Counted from the first letter of the stretch, positions 44,071 through 53,350 are shown. The stretch: 64,000 nt of DNA from JBFWIW01 sp050253535 (GCA_050253535.1 JBFWIW010000002.1:9420-73419), one strand, 5' to 3'. Notes: generated by a model not told the origin, from the sequence alone. Numbers and translations: made by a program.

Positions 44071-45279
44071 ATGGCGAGGTCCACCTATGGTGATGCGACC
44101 GACGATCTGCTGGAGCATGATGAGCCTGTAAAAAACGAAAGGAAACTCCGCGATTACACTGGGGCTGAGACACTGAGGAGAGGCTCCATCGATCTGCCTT
44201 TTTTTTTCCTGACCGTCATTATCCTCGCGATCGGCGTTGTAATGGTACTATCGGCGAGTTTTGCAAGGGCCTATTATTTATATGACGATCCCACGAAATA
44301 TTTTATCAGGCAGCTGATATTCGGATTCTCCGGCATCTTCATAACGCTGCTAATGTCCCGCTTTCCCGTAAGTTTTTACAGACGGGTCTCTATTCCGCTT
44401 CTCTTCGTTTCCGTCGGCATGTTGGTTCTTGTACCGTTTATAGGTATGGAGGAAAACGGCGCGACACGCTGGATAAATCTAGGATTCACAACGTTTCAGC
44501 CGTCTGAGATCGTAAAGCTCGGCGTAATAATGGCGTTTGCAACTATGATCTGTACTTACAGGAATAAAATGAAGACGTTCAAATACGGCGTTCTTCCGTT
44601 TGGAATAATATTGGCGGTAATAGTCGGCCTTTTGTATCTCGAGCCGCATCTCTCTGCCTCGGTCATCATCATCGCGGTCGGCGCTATCATGATGTTCGCA
44701 GGCGGAACGCCTCTCAAATGGTTCGGCATTGGCGGGGCGGGGGTCCTTGGTATCGGCTACCTGACAATCGCAAAAATGGGATATGCGGCGAGCCGCATAT
44801 CAGCGTGGCTCGATCCGTTTTCAGATCCAAAGGGCGATGGCTGGCAGATAGTCCAGTCCCTCTATGCGATAGGCTCAGGCGGTGTGCTCGGCTTGGGGCT
44901 GGGTCAGGGGAGGCAGAAATATCTGTATCTCCCGGAGGAACATAACGACTTTATTTTCTCGGTCGTGTGTGAGGAACTGGGCTATATAGGCGCGGTTCTC
45001 GTACTGCTGCTATTCGCGCTCCTCATAGTGAGGGGCTTTTGGCTGGCACTTCACGCGCGTGACAGATACGGCGCGCTCATAGTGACGGGTATAACGAGTC
45101 TCTTGGCGATACAGGTCTTTTTTAATGTCGGCGTTGTCACAGGCCTTCTGCCCTGCACGGGTATTTCTCTCCCGTTCTTCAGTTACGGGGGCACCGCCCT
45201 CTGGATACAAATGGCTGAAATGGGCATAGTCCTTGCGGTATCGCGCGAGATACCGCTGAAAAAACGAATAAAAGAATGA
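44071..45279 (+). CDS. spoVE: FtsW/SpoVE-type lipid II polymerase
   Basis: 402 residues, SEDS family with about ten helices. The ATG follows GGGGGAGGGAAAAAC. A 45-residue cytoplasmic start is followed by VMVLSASFARAYY, then GATRWINLGFTTFQPSEI, a loop ending in QIVQSLYAIGSGGVLGLGLG, and TGISLPFFSYGGTALW. SEDS proteins polymerise glycan strands with a partner class B PBP, here probably the product of the gene at 39175. Its place in the mur cluster matches spoVE of Bacillus; ftsW is the alternative name. Confidence 0.92.
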   Translation: MARSTYGDATDDLLEHDEPVKNERKLRDYTGAETLRRGSIDLPFFFLTVIILAIGVVMVLSASFARAYYLYDDPTKYFIRQLIFGFSGIFITLLMSRFPVSFYRRVSIPLLFVSVGMLVLVPFIGMEENGATRWINLGFTTFQPSEIVKLGVIMAFATMICTYRNKMKTFKYGVLPFGIILAVIVGLLYLEPHLSASVIIIAVGAIMMFAGGTPLKWFGIGGAGVLGIGYLTIAKMGYAASRISAWLDPFSDPKGDGWQIVQSLYAIGSGGVLGLGLGQGRQKYLYLPEEHNDFIFSVVCEELGYIGAVLVLLLFALLIVRGFWLALHARDRYGALIVTGITSLLAIQVFFNVGVVTGLLPCTGISLPFFSYGGTALWIQMAEMGIVLAVSREIPLKKRIKE

Positions 45280-45358
45280 CAGCTTTAATGCAAAGATGCT
45301 TAATAAGAAAGCGGGGCCCGGCGCGGATATAGCCGCGTGGGAGTAAGGAGGTGTCCGG

Positions 45359-46477
45359 GTGAGGTTTCTTTTTGTGTGCGGCGGAACGGCTGGACATATT
45401 AATCCGGCGCTCGCAGTAGCCGGAAAACTAAAGGAGCTCCTGCCGGACGCTGAATTTCTTTTTGTTGGCGCGGGAAGAGAGCTTGAAAAAAAACTCATAC
45501 CCGCTGAGGGGTATGAGCTTAAAAATATAACAATTACCGGTTTTTCACGCAAGTTATCGCCATCGGGGATCAAGCATAATCTACTGATGCTGAAACATCT
45601 CGGCCATGCCGCGAAAGAGTCCGCAAAGATCATAGAAGATTTCGGACCCGACGCCGTAATCGGTATGGGAGGATATGTCTGTTATCCCATACTGAAAAAA
45701 GCGTCTGAATTAAAGATACCAACACTTATGCACGAGTCAAACGCCATTCCGGGACTCACCACAAAGATCCTATCCGGGACAGTAAACCGTATGATGGTCG
45801 CTTTTCCGGACTTTGGGCCTGAGTACAGAAAACCTGAAAATGTGGTCTGTACCGGAACACCGGTAAGAGGCAGTTTTTTCAATCTCTCAAAGGCGGAGGC
45901 CAGGCGGAGGCTGAGAATTCCGGAGATGCCTCTCGTTGTCTCGTTCTGGGGTTCACTCGGCGCGGGGTATATGAACCGCATTACGGCGGAGATTGTAAAG
46001 CTGAATACAATAAGCGACTCCTTTTATCATATCCATGCCACCGGCGGGGGAGAAAAGGGGACCGAGACATTTTTAAGGAGCCTCGCCGAACAGGGCGTTA
46101 TAAAGCCGGCGAATACGGAGATAAGGTCCTATATCGATGATATGGGTACTGTCATGACGGCAGCGGACATCATTATCTGCCGAGCGGGAGCTTCCACAAT
46201 AGCGGAGCTCACGATGCTGGGCAAAGCGGCGGTATTCATCCCATCGCCGAATGTGACGAACGACCACCAGACAAAAAACGCCATGGCGGTCGAGCGCGCC
46301 GGCGGGGGACGCCTTATTCCGGAGAATGAGTGTACGGGGGACAGGCTCTTCGAAATGGTTAAAAAGCTATTGGAAAAGCCGGAGGAGATCGAAGCGATGG
46401 AGAGAGCATCGAAAAAGCTCGGAGTACCGGATTCGGCCATGCGGATATGTTCTGAGATTCTGGCGTTTGTTAACTAA
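45359..46477 (+). CDS. murG: Lipid II synthase (GlcNAc transferase) MurG
   Basis: 372 residues, GTG start after AAGGAGGTGTCCGG. The membrane-side glycine loop is GGTAGHINPAL. GMGGYVCYPI, HESNAIPGLTTKIL, TGTPVRG and later CRAGASTIAEL (UDP-GlcNAc site) are typical. It converts lipid I to lipid II. Confidence 0.96.
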   Translation: MRFLFVCGGTAGHINPALAVAGKLKELLPDAEFLFVGAGRELEKKLIPAEGYELKNITITGFSRKLSPSGIKHNLLMLKHLGHAAKESAKIIEDFGPDAVIGMGGYVCYPILKKASELKIPTLMHESNAIPGLTTKILSGTVNRMMVAFPDFGPEYRKPENVVCTGTPVRGSFFNLSKAEARRRLRIPEMPLVVSFWGSLGAGYMNRITAEIVKLNTISDSFYHIHATGGGEKGTETFLRSLAEQGVIKPANTEIRSYIDDMGTVMTAADIIICRAGASTIAELTMLGKAAVFIPSPNVTNDHQTKNAMAVERAGGGRLIPENECTGDRLFEMVKKLLEKPEEIEAMERASKKLGVPDSAMRICSEILAFVN

Positions 46478-46534
46478 ACTGATCGCTGAGGCATAGTATG
46501 ACCTGTAATTATTCTTATAATTCGGGGGAATACT

Positions 46535-47788
46535 ATGAGTATACTGCGCATAAAGGGCGGCAAGGCCCTTAGCGGCACAGTCCGGGTGCACGGCGCCAAA
46601 AACAGCGTCCTTCCGATCATTGCCGCTTCCATACTCTGCGCCGGTGAGACGGTCATACACAACTGCCCCGACCTCACAGACGTCCACGCTGCTACGAAGA
46701 TACTGCGACACCTCGGCTGCTCCGCTGAAATGCGCGGCTGCTCGCTCTATATCAATACAAAAGCGCTCAAGCGTACGGACATACCGGACGCGCTTATGCG
46801 TGAAATGCGCTCGTCCGTCATTTTTCTCGGCGCAATACTGGCTAGAGCAGGTGAAGCGACGCTGTCCATGCCCGGTGGGTGCGAGCTAGGCCCCCGGCCG
46901 ATCGATATGCACCTTGCCGCCCTCAGGAGCATGGGTGCGGTAATCGATGAGACGGGCGGAAATATTTTATGCCATACCGCAGGAAAGCTCTGTGCCGCGC
47001 GGATAGACCTTTCACAGCCATCCGTCGGAGCAACGGAGAACAGCATCCTCGCCGCCGCCGGCTGCGAGGGCACGACAGTCATTACCAATGCCGCAAGGGA
47101 ACCTGAAATATGGGACCTGCAGGAGTATCTTAAAAAGATAGGCATACACGTTTCCGGTGCTCTCTCGTCAATAGTGACGGTTGAGGGGGGCAGGGCCTAC
47201 AGTGGGTGTGAACACAGCGTTATCCCTGACAGGATAGTCGCGACGACATATATGGCCGCCTGCGCCGCTACGCACGGAAAAGTGGAAATTACGGGGATCA
47301 TGCCGGAGCATATTGCAAATGTGTCGGACGTTTTTTTTGCCATGGGATGCGAAATTAAAACGGGTAAGGACAGACTGTACATAAATGCGGATAGAATACT
47401 CAGAGCACCCAGACCGGTAGTGACAAGGCCGTATCCCGGTTTTCCGACAGACGCGCAGCCACCTGTAATGGCGGCCTGTCTTATGGCGGAGGGCACAACG
47501 GCTTTCATAGAGAACATTTTTCAAAACAGATACAGGCACATCAGCGAACTTCAACGCATGGGCGCTGATATAAAAGTTGAGGGGCGCGTAGCCATGGTTA
47601 CTGGCGTACAGCGCCTGCACGGGGCGCCTGTGGCGGCGACGGATCTGCGCGGAGGCGCCGCCCTCGTCATCGCTGCACTCTGCGCCGACGGTGAAAGCGA
47701 TGTATCCGGTATGCACCACTTGGACAGAGGATATGACAGGATAGAACAGGCGCTGTCCTCTCTCGGCGCGGAGATAGAGAGAATGTAA
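46535..47788 (+). CDS. murA: UDP-GlcNAc 1-carboxyvinyltransferase
   Basis: 417 residues, EPSP-synthase fold. It starts peptidoglycan synthesis and is the target of fosfomycin. The N-terminus HGAKNSVLPIIAASIL supplies the Lys-Asn pair. The catalytic Cys is in GGCELGPRPID (about 116), so the enzyme should be fosfomycin-sensitive in principle. RGGAALVIAAL near the end is conserved. Confidence 0.95.
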   Translation: MSILRIKGGKALSGTVRVHGAKNSVLPIIAASILCAGETVIHNCPDLTDVHAATKILRHLGCSAEMRGCSLYINTKALKRTDIPDALMREMRSSVIFLGAILARAGEATLSMPGGCELGPRPIDMHLAALRSMGAVIDETGGNILCHTAGKLCAARIDLSQPSVGATENSILAAAGCEGTTVITNAAREPEIWDLQEYLKKIGIHVSGALSSIVTVEGGRAYSGCEHSVIPDRIVATTYMAACAATHGKVEITGIMPEHIANVSDVFFAMGCEIKTGKDRLYINADRILRAPRPVVTRPYPGFPTDAQPPVMAACLMAEGTTAFIENIFQNRYRHISELQRMGADIKVEGRVAMVTGVQRLHGAPVAATDLRGGAALVIAALCADGESDVSGMHHLDRGYDRIEQALSSLGAEIERM

Positions 47789-47824
47789 AGCAGGAGAATA
47801 CGAAAGAAAAGGGGCGGCAAAGTT

Positions 47825-48577
47825 ATGAGCGTCAAATCGGCTGAAAGACGGAGAAGGCGCGGAAGCGGATTCTCAAAGGCGCTTTTATTGCTGCTTCTCG
47901 CCGCTGTTACGACAATAGTTGCAGTCAGCGTATTTTTTCGTATTTCGACGATAAAAGTTGTGGGAAACTCGAAATATACGGCGGAGGAGGTAATCGCCGC
48001 ATCCGGCCTCGAGATCGGAGGGAACCTTTTTTCCATAAAGGATACGTCCGTTGCGATAAGTCTACGTAAAGAGCTCCCTTACGTAGACAAGGTAAAGCTG
48101 GTGAGAAGTCTTCCGGATTCCGTCACAATCGAAATTGAGGAGAGTTATCCGCTGGCCTCTTTTAAGACAGACGACACCGTTTACATTGTGAATAAAAGTG
48201 GAAAAATCATAGACGAAACCGACGAAACAGGCGCGTTGGGGACGATAGAATTAAAGGGAATCGAACCGATACAGCCCCGCGTCGGAGAGAAAATTGCTTT
48301 AGGAGACGCCGGGGCTGCGCAGCTGGGTTTCCTGATCGAAACGCTCTCCGCGATAATGTCGGCCGGCATTGAGGAGGATATAACGTACCTCGACGCCGGA
48401 AAAACCAACAGCTTGGTTTTCGATTACAAGGGGCGCTTTACGGTTAAAATGGGCGGCAATGAAAATGCCGTGGCGAAGGTTAGTCTGCTCGTCGACGCGG
48501 TCTCCCGGCTTGAACCTTCCGATAGAGGGGATATAGATATATCTTCGGAAAACGAAGCGCGTTTTGTACCGGGTTAA
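47825..48577 (+). CDS. divIB: Cell division protein DivIB/FtsQ
   Basis: 250 residues. A basic start and one membrane helix (about 18-40) lead into a POTRA domain (STIKVVGNSKYTAEEVIAAS, then GGNLFSI and LPDSVTIEIEES). The beta domain has FKTDDTVYIVNKSGKI. DivIB works with FtsL and DivIC at the septum. It precedes ftsZ; ftsA is missing between them. Confidence 0.92.
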   Translation: MSVKSAERRRRRGSGFSKALLLLLLAAVTTIVAVSVFFRISTIKVVGNSKYTAEEVIAASGLEIGGNLFSIKDTSVAISLRKELPYVDKVKLVRSLPDSVTIEIEESYPLASFKTDDTVYIVNKSGKIIDETDETGALGTIELKGIEPIQPRVGEKIALGDAGAAQLGFLIETLSAIMSAGIEEDITYLDAGKTNSLVFDYKGRFTVKMGGNENAVAKVSLLVDAVSRLEPSDRGDIDISSENEARFVPG

Positions 48578-48636
48578 ATTGTACCATTTAATGACAAAAA
48601 AACCGAAAAAAGTCCGAAAATATAATAAACGGACTA

Positions 48637-48665
48637 TTGACCTGCGGTATAATTCGATATAAAAT
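48637..48665 (+). promoter_or_regulatory. Sigma-A promoter of ftsZ
   Basis: TTGACC, 17-bp spacer, TAAAAT (48660-48665). It gives ftsZ its own transcription start within the dcw cluster. Confidence 0.65.
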
Positions 48666-48748
48666 AACTTATATATTTATATACACTAGGAGAGTATGCT
48701 TGTCGGCGGTTATAAGCGGCATGCGGCTCAATAAAAATACAGGAGGAT

Positions 48749-49870
48749 TTGAAAATGGCGTTTTCACTTGAGACAGGCCCGGACAATGTTGTAACGATAA
48801 AAGTAGTGGGAATCGGCGGAGCCGGCAACAATGTCGTGAACAGAATGGTAAAGAATGGGACACAGGGTGTCGAATTCATTTCAGTCAATACGGACAAGCC
48901 TGCTCTCGCAGTGTCGGCCGCCGATCAAAAAATTCAGATCGGTGAAAAGCTGACCCATGGTCAGGGTGCGGGTTCAAATCCTGAAGTCGGCAAAAAAGCC
49001 GCCGAAGAGAGCCGTAATAATATAGCCAAAGCACTTGAAAACGCAGATATGGTTTTTCTGTCCGCCGGTATGGGCGGCGGCACAGGAACAGGCGCCATGC
49101 CTGTTGTGGCCGATATTGCCAAAGAGTCCGGTATACTTACCGTCGGCGTTGTGACAAAGCCCTTTAGTTTTGAAGGCAGGCGTCGTATGATGCAGGCGGA
49201 AGAGGGTGTTTCAAACCTCCTTGGAAAGGTCGACTCTCTCCTTATAATACCTAACGACCGCTTAAAACACGTGACAGATCAGAAGATCACGCTCGCAAAC
49301 GGCTTCCAGATAGCGGACGATGTCCTTCTTCAGGCAGTTACCAGCATATCCGACCTGATAAAGAACACCGGCTTCATTAATCTTGACTTTGCGGACGTCA
49401 CCGCCATTATGAAGGACGCGGGATACGCCCACATGGGCGTAGGCCACGCCGCAGGCAAGGGCAAGGCGGAGGATGCGGCGAGAGCTGCCATAGCCAGCCC
49501 TCTTATGGAGACATCCATAAACGGTGCGAGAGGCGTTCTCGTAAACATCACCGGTTCCATAGACATCGGACTGGAGGATGTCGAAGCGGCGGCCAGCCTT
49601 GTTCAGGAAGCTGCCCATCCCGATGCGAACATTATCTTCGGCGCCTCCTTCGACGAGACGATGGACGACGAGATCCGTGTTACCGTTATAGCCACCCGTT
49701 TTGACGAGAAGCCGTTGGAGCAGGCGTCTGCAGATAAATCCGGCCTGTTTTCAAAAGCCGCCGAGAAGAAGAACGCGGCCCCCGTTGCCGAAAAGGCATC
49801 TGAGCCTGTACAGGACAACGACGATGAGGACGCGTTTAAAAAGATCATGGAGATTTTTAACAACAAATAA
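48749..49870 (+). CDS. ftsZ: Cell division protein FtsZ
   Basis: 373 residues. Tubulin-like GTPase that forms the division ring. N-terminus VVGIGGAGNNVVNRM, GTP signature GGGTGTGAMP (about 110), GVLVNITGSIDI and the T7 loop region NLDFADVTAIM are all present. The acidic C-terminal peptide DDEDAFKKIMEIFNNK is the conserved tail that binds partner proteins. AGGAGG is upstream. Confidence 0.98.
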   Translation: MKMAFSLETGPDNVVTIKVVGIGGAGNNVVNRMVKNGTQGVEFISVNTDKPALAVSAADQKIQIGEKLTHGQGAGSNPEVGKKAAEESRNNIAKALENADMVFLSAGMGGGTGTGAMPVVADIAKESGILTVGVVTKPFSFEGRRRMMQAEEGVSNLLGKVDSLLIIPNDRLKHVTDQKITLANGFQIADDVLLQAVTSISDLIKNTGFINLDFADVTAIMKDAGYAHMGVGHAAGKGKAEDAARAAIASPLMETSINGARGVLVNITGSIDIGLEDVEAAASLVQEAAHPDANIIFGASFDETMDDEIRVTVIATRFDEKPLEQASADKSGLFSKAAEKKNAAPVAEKASEPVQDNDDEDAFKKIMEIFNNK

Positions 49871-49952
49871 ATTTCGGAATATCAGGATAACGCACTGAAT
49901 ATAATAAATCTGCGCAATAATATTTAATATAACCATGTATATTTCCCCCGTA

Positions 49953-50031
49953 TGACCTGTCACATGGGGATACATTACATTTGTAATTCTCGGGTGAATT
50001 GGCCCTGTGGTGTCCGCCTTTTGACAGGTCA
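49953..50031. other. Nested inverted repeats downstream of ftsZ
   Basis: TGACCTGTCA (49953-49962) pairs perfectly with TGACAGGTCA (50022-50031). Between them ATTACA/TGTAAT forms a small hairpin. This 79-nt arrangement in a 290-bp gene-free spacer may be an RNA structure or two regulator half-sites. I cannot name it. Confidence 0.4.
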
Positions 50032-50108
50032 CATTGCGATATGTCGCCGTAAAAGATAAAATTTCTACGAGCGCGGCGAAAACGCCGACACTAAAAACAA
50101 TATTAGAT

Positions 50109-50147
50109 GCAGAAAAAGGGGCGGGCGTTTGCCCGTCTCTTTTTCTA
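50109..50147 (+). terminator. Terminator of ftsZ
   Basis: A GC-rich core (CGGGC/GCCCG) flanked by GAAAAAGG and CTCTTTTT, ending in a T-run. Confidence 0.7.
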
Positions 50148-50164
50148 TTAAAGGGGAGAAATTC

Positions 50165-50980
50165 GTGAAAGCGAAGCGAATATTCCGCGATCTGGCGGAG
50201 ATTTATGTTAAAAAACGTATATCCAGATCAGCAGCATCGCTCTCATACTTCCTGACGCTCTCTATATTTCCGTTTCTGATCGTATTAAACGCCCTGCTTG
50301 GTCTTATAGATATTCCGGAGGATAAGCTGATTGCGTTCGGCCAAGGGATAATACCGGCAAGCACACTCGAGTTCTTAAGCAGTTATCTCACTAATATTTC
50401 ACAGAACAACTCAGGGAAGGTGCTGGTAGCCGGACTATTGCTCATGTTTACGTCGTCGTCGGCGGTATTCCGGACGTTTATGGGCATTATGGCTGATATG
50501 CAGGGCAAGGCCCGGTTCTACGGTCTTTGGGGGATGCTGGTGAGCTTCGTATTTTCGGTAATATTTCTGTTTACGATATACGCCTCATGTCTTGTAATCA
50601 TGCTTGGTGAGTGGTTCATGAGCGTTGTGGACAATTTTGTCGCCGTCGCGTGGTTTATCAGTATCTGGAGGTGGGCCAGGTTTGCCATACTATTCCTTAT
50701 GCTCTATACTATAATATACGCGATGTATGCCTTCACAGCGCCGAAAACCGGTCTCGCCGTCGCCAGAAAGGGCGGAGCGCTCATAGCCGCGGCCCTTCTG
50801 GTTATTATATCAATGGTGTTTTCATATTTTATAGGCATGTCGGTTAAGTACACGCTTGTCTATGGGTCGCTTGCGTCAATCATAATTCTAATGGTGTGGC
50901 TGTATTTGTGCGGTCATGTGTTGGTGTTGGGAAACGCATATAACATTATTTCGTTTAAATACAGCGCCGCGAAGAAATAA
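50165..50980 (+). CDS. yihY: YihY/BrkB-family membrane protein
   Basis: 271 residues, GTG start after AAAGGGGAGAAATTC. Six membrane segments; family motifs are RISRSAASLSYFLTLSIFPF near the start, LFTSSSAVFRTFMGIM, and SYFIGMSVKYTLVYGSLAS near the end. The family was once annotated as RNase BN in error, and its role (possibly transport) is unsettled. It is a single gene. Confidence 0.9.
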   Translation: MKAKRIFRDLAEIYVKKRISRSAASLSYFLTLSIFPFLIVLNALLGLIDIPEDKLIAFGQGIIPASTLEFLSSYLTNISQNNSGKVLVAGLLLMFTSSSAVFRTFMGIMADMQGKARFYGLWGMLVSFVFSVIFLFTIYASCLVIMLGEWFMSVVDNFVAVAWFISIWRWARFAILFLMLYTIIYAMYAFTAPKTGLAVARKGGALIAAALLVIISMVFSYFIGMSVKYTLVYGSLASIIILMVWLYLCGHVLVLGNAYNIISFKYSAAKK

Positions 50981-51051
50981 ATTTATGTATATTCTGATAG
51001 TGGACACGAGGAATTTTAAGTGTTAATATTAAGCCAATTTAATAATACCAA

Positions 51052-51148
51052 AGTGCAGAGTAGGGCCACGCGCGTAAAGTGCCGGATGAACGGGGAGTTG
51101 TCAACCGGACGAAGAATACGTTTCGCGGTGCATGGCCCGCATCCCACT
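51052..51148 (+). ncRNA. Tetrahydrofolate (THF/folT) riboswitch
   Basis: The sequence follows the THF-I class layout. Outer pairing AGTG/CACT and GGCCA/TGGCC closes the P1/P2 stem. The conserved segments are GCGCGTAAAGTGCCGG, a GGGGAGTTGTC loop, CCGGACGAAG, CGCGGTG and CCCGCATCCC. The downstream genes are folT and folC, the classic targets. The riboswitch binds reduced folates and lowers folate uptake when they are plentiful. Confidence 0.9.
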
Positions 51149-51169
51149 GCCACTTAATGGAGTATACTC

Positions 51170-51197
51170 CTTTCGTGGCATTGCCGTGAAAGGAGTA
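51170..51197 (+). promoter_or_regulatory. Ribosome-site-sequestering hairpin of the THF riboswitch
   Basis: TACTCCTTTC can pair with GAAAGGAGTA, hiding the folT ribosome site AAAGGAG. An alternative GGAGTATACTCC stem just upstream could free it. There is no long U-tract before the ATG, so control is probably on translation rather than termination. Confidence 0.65.
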
Positions 51198-51204
51198 TTT
51201 TTAT

Positions 51205-51777
51205 ATGAAAAAACTGTCTGTCTATACCCTTTGCCGTGTGGCAATCCTCATTGCGATTGAGATCGTCCTCAGCAGGTTCTGTTCCATAAACACAATGGGC
51301 CTGAGAATCGGCTTCTCGTTTGTGCCTATGGCGCTCTGTGCTGTCATGTACGGGCCGTATGTCGCCGCGGCGGCCTACGCGGTATCCGACGTTCTCGGGG
51401 TGGCGATCTTCCCAATGGGCCCGTATTTTCCGGGATTTACGTTTTCGTGCGCGGTTATGGGCCTTGTCTATGGATTTTTCCTGCGTAGGCCGGATTTCTG
51501 GGGAGCCGGCGGCTCAGATGTTTCAGTATCAGGAACCGGGGTTCTGCGTTCCGGAAGGGCGCGCACAATGGTCTATATCCTCTCGGCCACTTTTATAAAC
51601 TGTATTTGCGTCGGGCTTTGCCTCAATGCCCTTTGGTTAAATATTCTCTACGGCCACGACTATATCTACTGGTTTATGTACAGGCTCCCTGAATACGCGG
51701 TGCTTGTGCCGCTGAACATTATACTCCTTCCGTTTATTGTCAAGCTTTCGGACAGGATAAAGCATGTGGTAAAATGA
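51205..51777 (+). CDS. folT: Folate ECF transporter S component
   Basis: 190 residues with six hydrophobic segments. Features common to folate S components: LSRFCSINTMGLRIGFSFVP, MYGPYVAAAAYAVSDVLGV and a PYFPGFTFSCAVMGLVYG stretch. It gives substrate specificity to a shared ECF energising module encoded elsewhere. THF riboswitch control and coupling to folC support folate as substrate. It overlaps folC by 4 nt. Confidence 0.94.
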   Translation: MKKLSVYTLCRVAILIAIEIVLSRFCSINTMGLRIGFSFVPMALCAVMYGPYVAAAAYAVSDVLGVAIFPMGPYFPGFTFSCAVMGLVYGFFLRRPDFWGAGGSDVSVSGTGVLRSGRARTMVYILSATFINCICVGLCLNALWLNILYGHDYIYWFMYRLPEYAVLVPLNIILLPFIVKLSDRIKHVVK

Positions 51778-53057
51778 GTTACGAAGAGACACTGCGATAT
51801 ATACACAGCGTTAAATGGCAGGGAAGCAAGCCCGGTCTATCCCGCACGCGCGAGCTGCTCTGCTCGCTCGGCAATCCGGAAAAAGCCCTCCGCTTCGTCC
51901 ATATAGCCGGGACGAACGGAAAGGGTTCGGCAGCGGCGTGTCTCGCCTCCGTTCTGCAGTCCTCCGGGCTCACTGTGGGGCTATATACTTCTCCGTATAT
52001 AAACCGCTTTAACGAGCGGATGCAGGTAAACGGTGAAGACATAACGGACAGTGAACTCGAGCGGCTGACCAACGATATCCGTCCGTTTGCGGAAATAATG
52101 GCTGACCCGCCCACGGAGTTTGAAATGATAACCGCGCTTGCGATGTGCTTTTTTTCTGAAAAGTGCTGCGATATAGTCGTTTTGGAAACGGGACTTGGCG
52201 GTGAGTTGGACGCGACGAACGTTATAGACTGTCCGGAGGCCGCGGTCATCACAGCAATAGGCCTCGACCATACACAGATCCTTGGTCCGACGATTGAGGA
52301 TATCGCGCGCGCAAAAGCCGGTATCATAAAGACCGGCTGCGACGTAATAGTCTACGGCAACAGCGAAAGAGCCAACGCGGTATTTGAGGAGACCTGCCGC
52401 AAAAAAGGTGCGCACCTGCACATGACCGATTTTACGAAGCTGGTCATAAGGGAGGAACACTTTGACGGCTGCCGCTTCGACTTCGGAAATTATAAAGACA
52501 TATTTATTCCGCTCGCGGGGACGTATCAGCCGTATAACGCGGCGGCCGCGATCACCGCGCTGGATGTGCTGAAAAGCAAAGGTTATCCGATTACGGAGGA
52601 TGCCGTGAAGGACGGATTGCTAAAGGTGAAGTGGCCGGGGCGGTTCGAGGTATTGTCGGAAAAGCCGCTTGTCATCCTGGACGGCGCTCACAACCCGGAT
52701 GGCATGGCGGCGGCGGCGAAGAGCCTGGCCCTTTTGTGCAGGGGGAAAAAAATCGTCCTTCTGATAGGTGTTATGGGCGACAAGGACATAGATTCGATGC
52801 TTTCTTCCATTTTACCTCTCACATCGTATTTTGTAACGGTCTCTCCAAATAATCCCCGAGCGATGGAGGCCTCGCTTCTCGCCACAAAAATCCGCGGGTG
52901 CGGCGGCGAAGCGGCGTCCTGTATTTCGATACCGGACGGTGTGCAAAAGGCCGTGCAAATAGCCGGAAAGGACGGCGCCGTCTGCGCATTGGGTTCTCTG
53001 TATTTTTCGGCGGACGTGAGAAGAGCGGTTGCTGAATATTTAATGGCGACGCTGTGA
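51774..53057 (+). CDS. folC: Folylpolyglutamate synthase
   Basis: 427 residues. It adds glutamates to folates and may also act as dihydrofolate synthase. P-loop AGTNGKGSAAACLASVL (about 42-58), YTSPYINRFNERM, ETGLGGELDATNV and DGAHNPDGMAA are FolC signatures. The start overlaps the folT stop, so folate import and trapping by polyglutamylation are expressed together. Confidence 0.95.
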   Translation: MSYEETLRYIHSVKWQGSKPGLSRTRELLCSLGNPEKALRFVHIAGTNGKGSAAACLASVLQSSGLTVGLYTSPYINRFNERMQVNGEDITDSELERLTNDIRPFAEIMADPPTEFEMITALAMCFFSEKCCDIVVLETGLGGELDATNVIDCPEAAVITAIGLDHTQILGPTIEDIARAKAGIIKTGCDVIVYGNSERANAVFEETCRKKGAHLHMTDFTKLVIREEHFDGCRFDFGNYKDIFIPLAGTYQPYNAAAAITALDVLKSKGYPITEDAVKDGLLKVKWPGRFEVLSEKPLVILDGAHNPDGMAAAAKSLALLCRGKKIVLLIGVMGDKDIDSMLSSILPLTSYFVTVSPNNPRAMEASLLATKIRGCGGEAASCISIPDGVQKAVQIAGKDGAVCALGSLYFSADVRRAVAEYLMATL

Positions 53058-53096
53058 ACCGGCGCAATTTGGCCGGTATGTGGACGTTTGAAGCAG

Positions 53097-53140
53097 AAGC
53101 CTCTCTGAGTTTTACACAAAAACTTAGAGAGGCTTTTTTT
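53097..53140 (+). terminator. Terminator of folT-folC
   Basis: 17-bp arms AAGCCTCTCTGAGTTTT / AAAACTTAGAGAGGCTT with one mismatch, then T7. Confidence 0.88.
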
Positions 53141-53149
53141 GTCCTTTTA

Positions 53150-53178
53150 TTGACATATATCGCCAAGGGTATTATATT
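53150..53178 (+). promoter_or_regulatory. Sigma-A promoter of the DUF554 gene
   Basis: Perfect TTGACA (53150-53155), 17-bp spacer, TATATT (53173-53178). The predicted start is about 165 nt before the gene. Confidence 0.8.
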
Positions 53179-53184
53179 AGTAAA

Positions 53185-53350
53185 GCCTGCCATTAAAGTC
53201 GTTAGGGCAGATAGCTTTGCGGATTAAGAATTCAAGTTTAAGCAAACGAAGATTGAGGCCGGAACGTATGCATGGCAGACGGTCGTGACGACAGAATTCT
53301 TTGTGGTGAGTCTATCACATTCTATATCAAATTGAATAACGAGGTGTGTT
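53185..53350 (+). promoter_or_regulatory. Long leader of the DUF554 gene, possible cis-regulatory RNA
   Basis: AAAGC...GCTTT and CTGCC...GGCAG form a nested stem at about 53181-53217. GAATTC at about 53227 can pair with GAATTC at about 53292 around a further stem. No gene is seen. I do not recognise a known riboswitch class. Confidence 0.35.
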
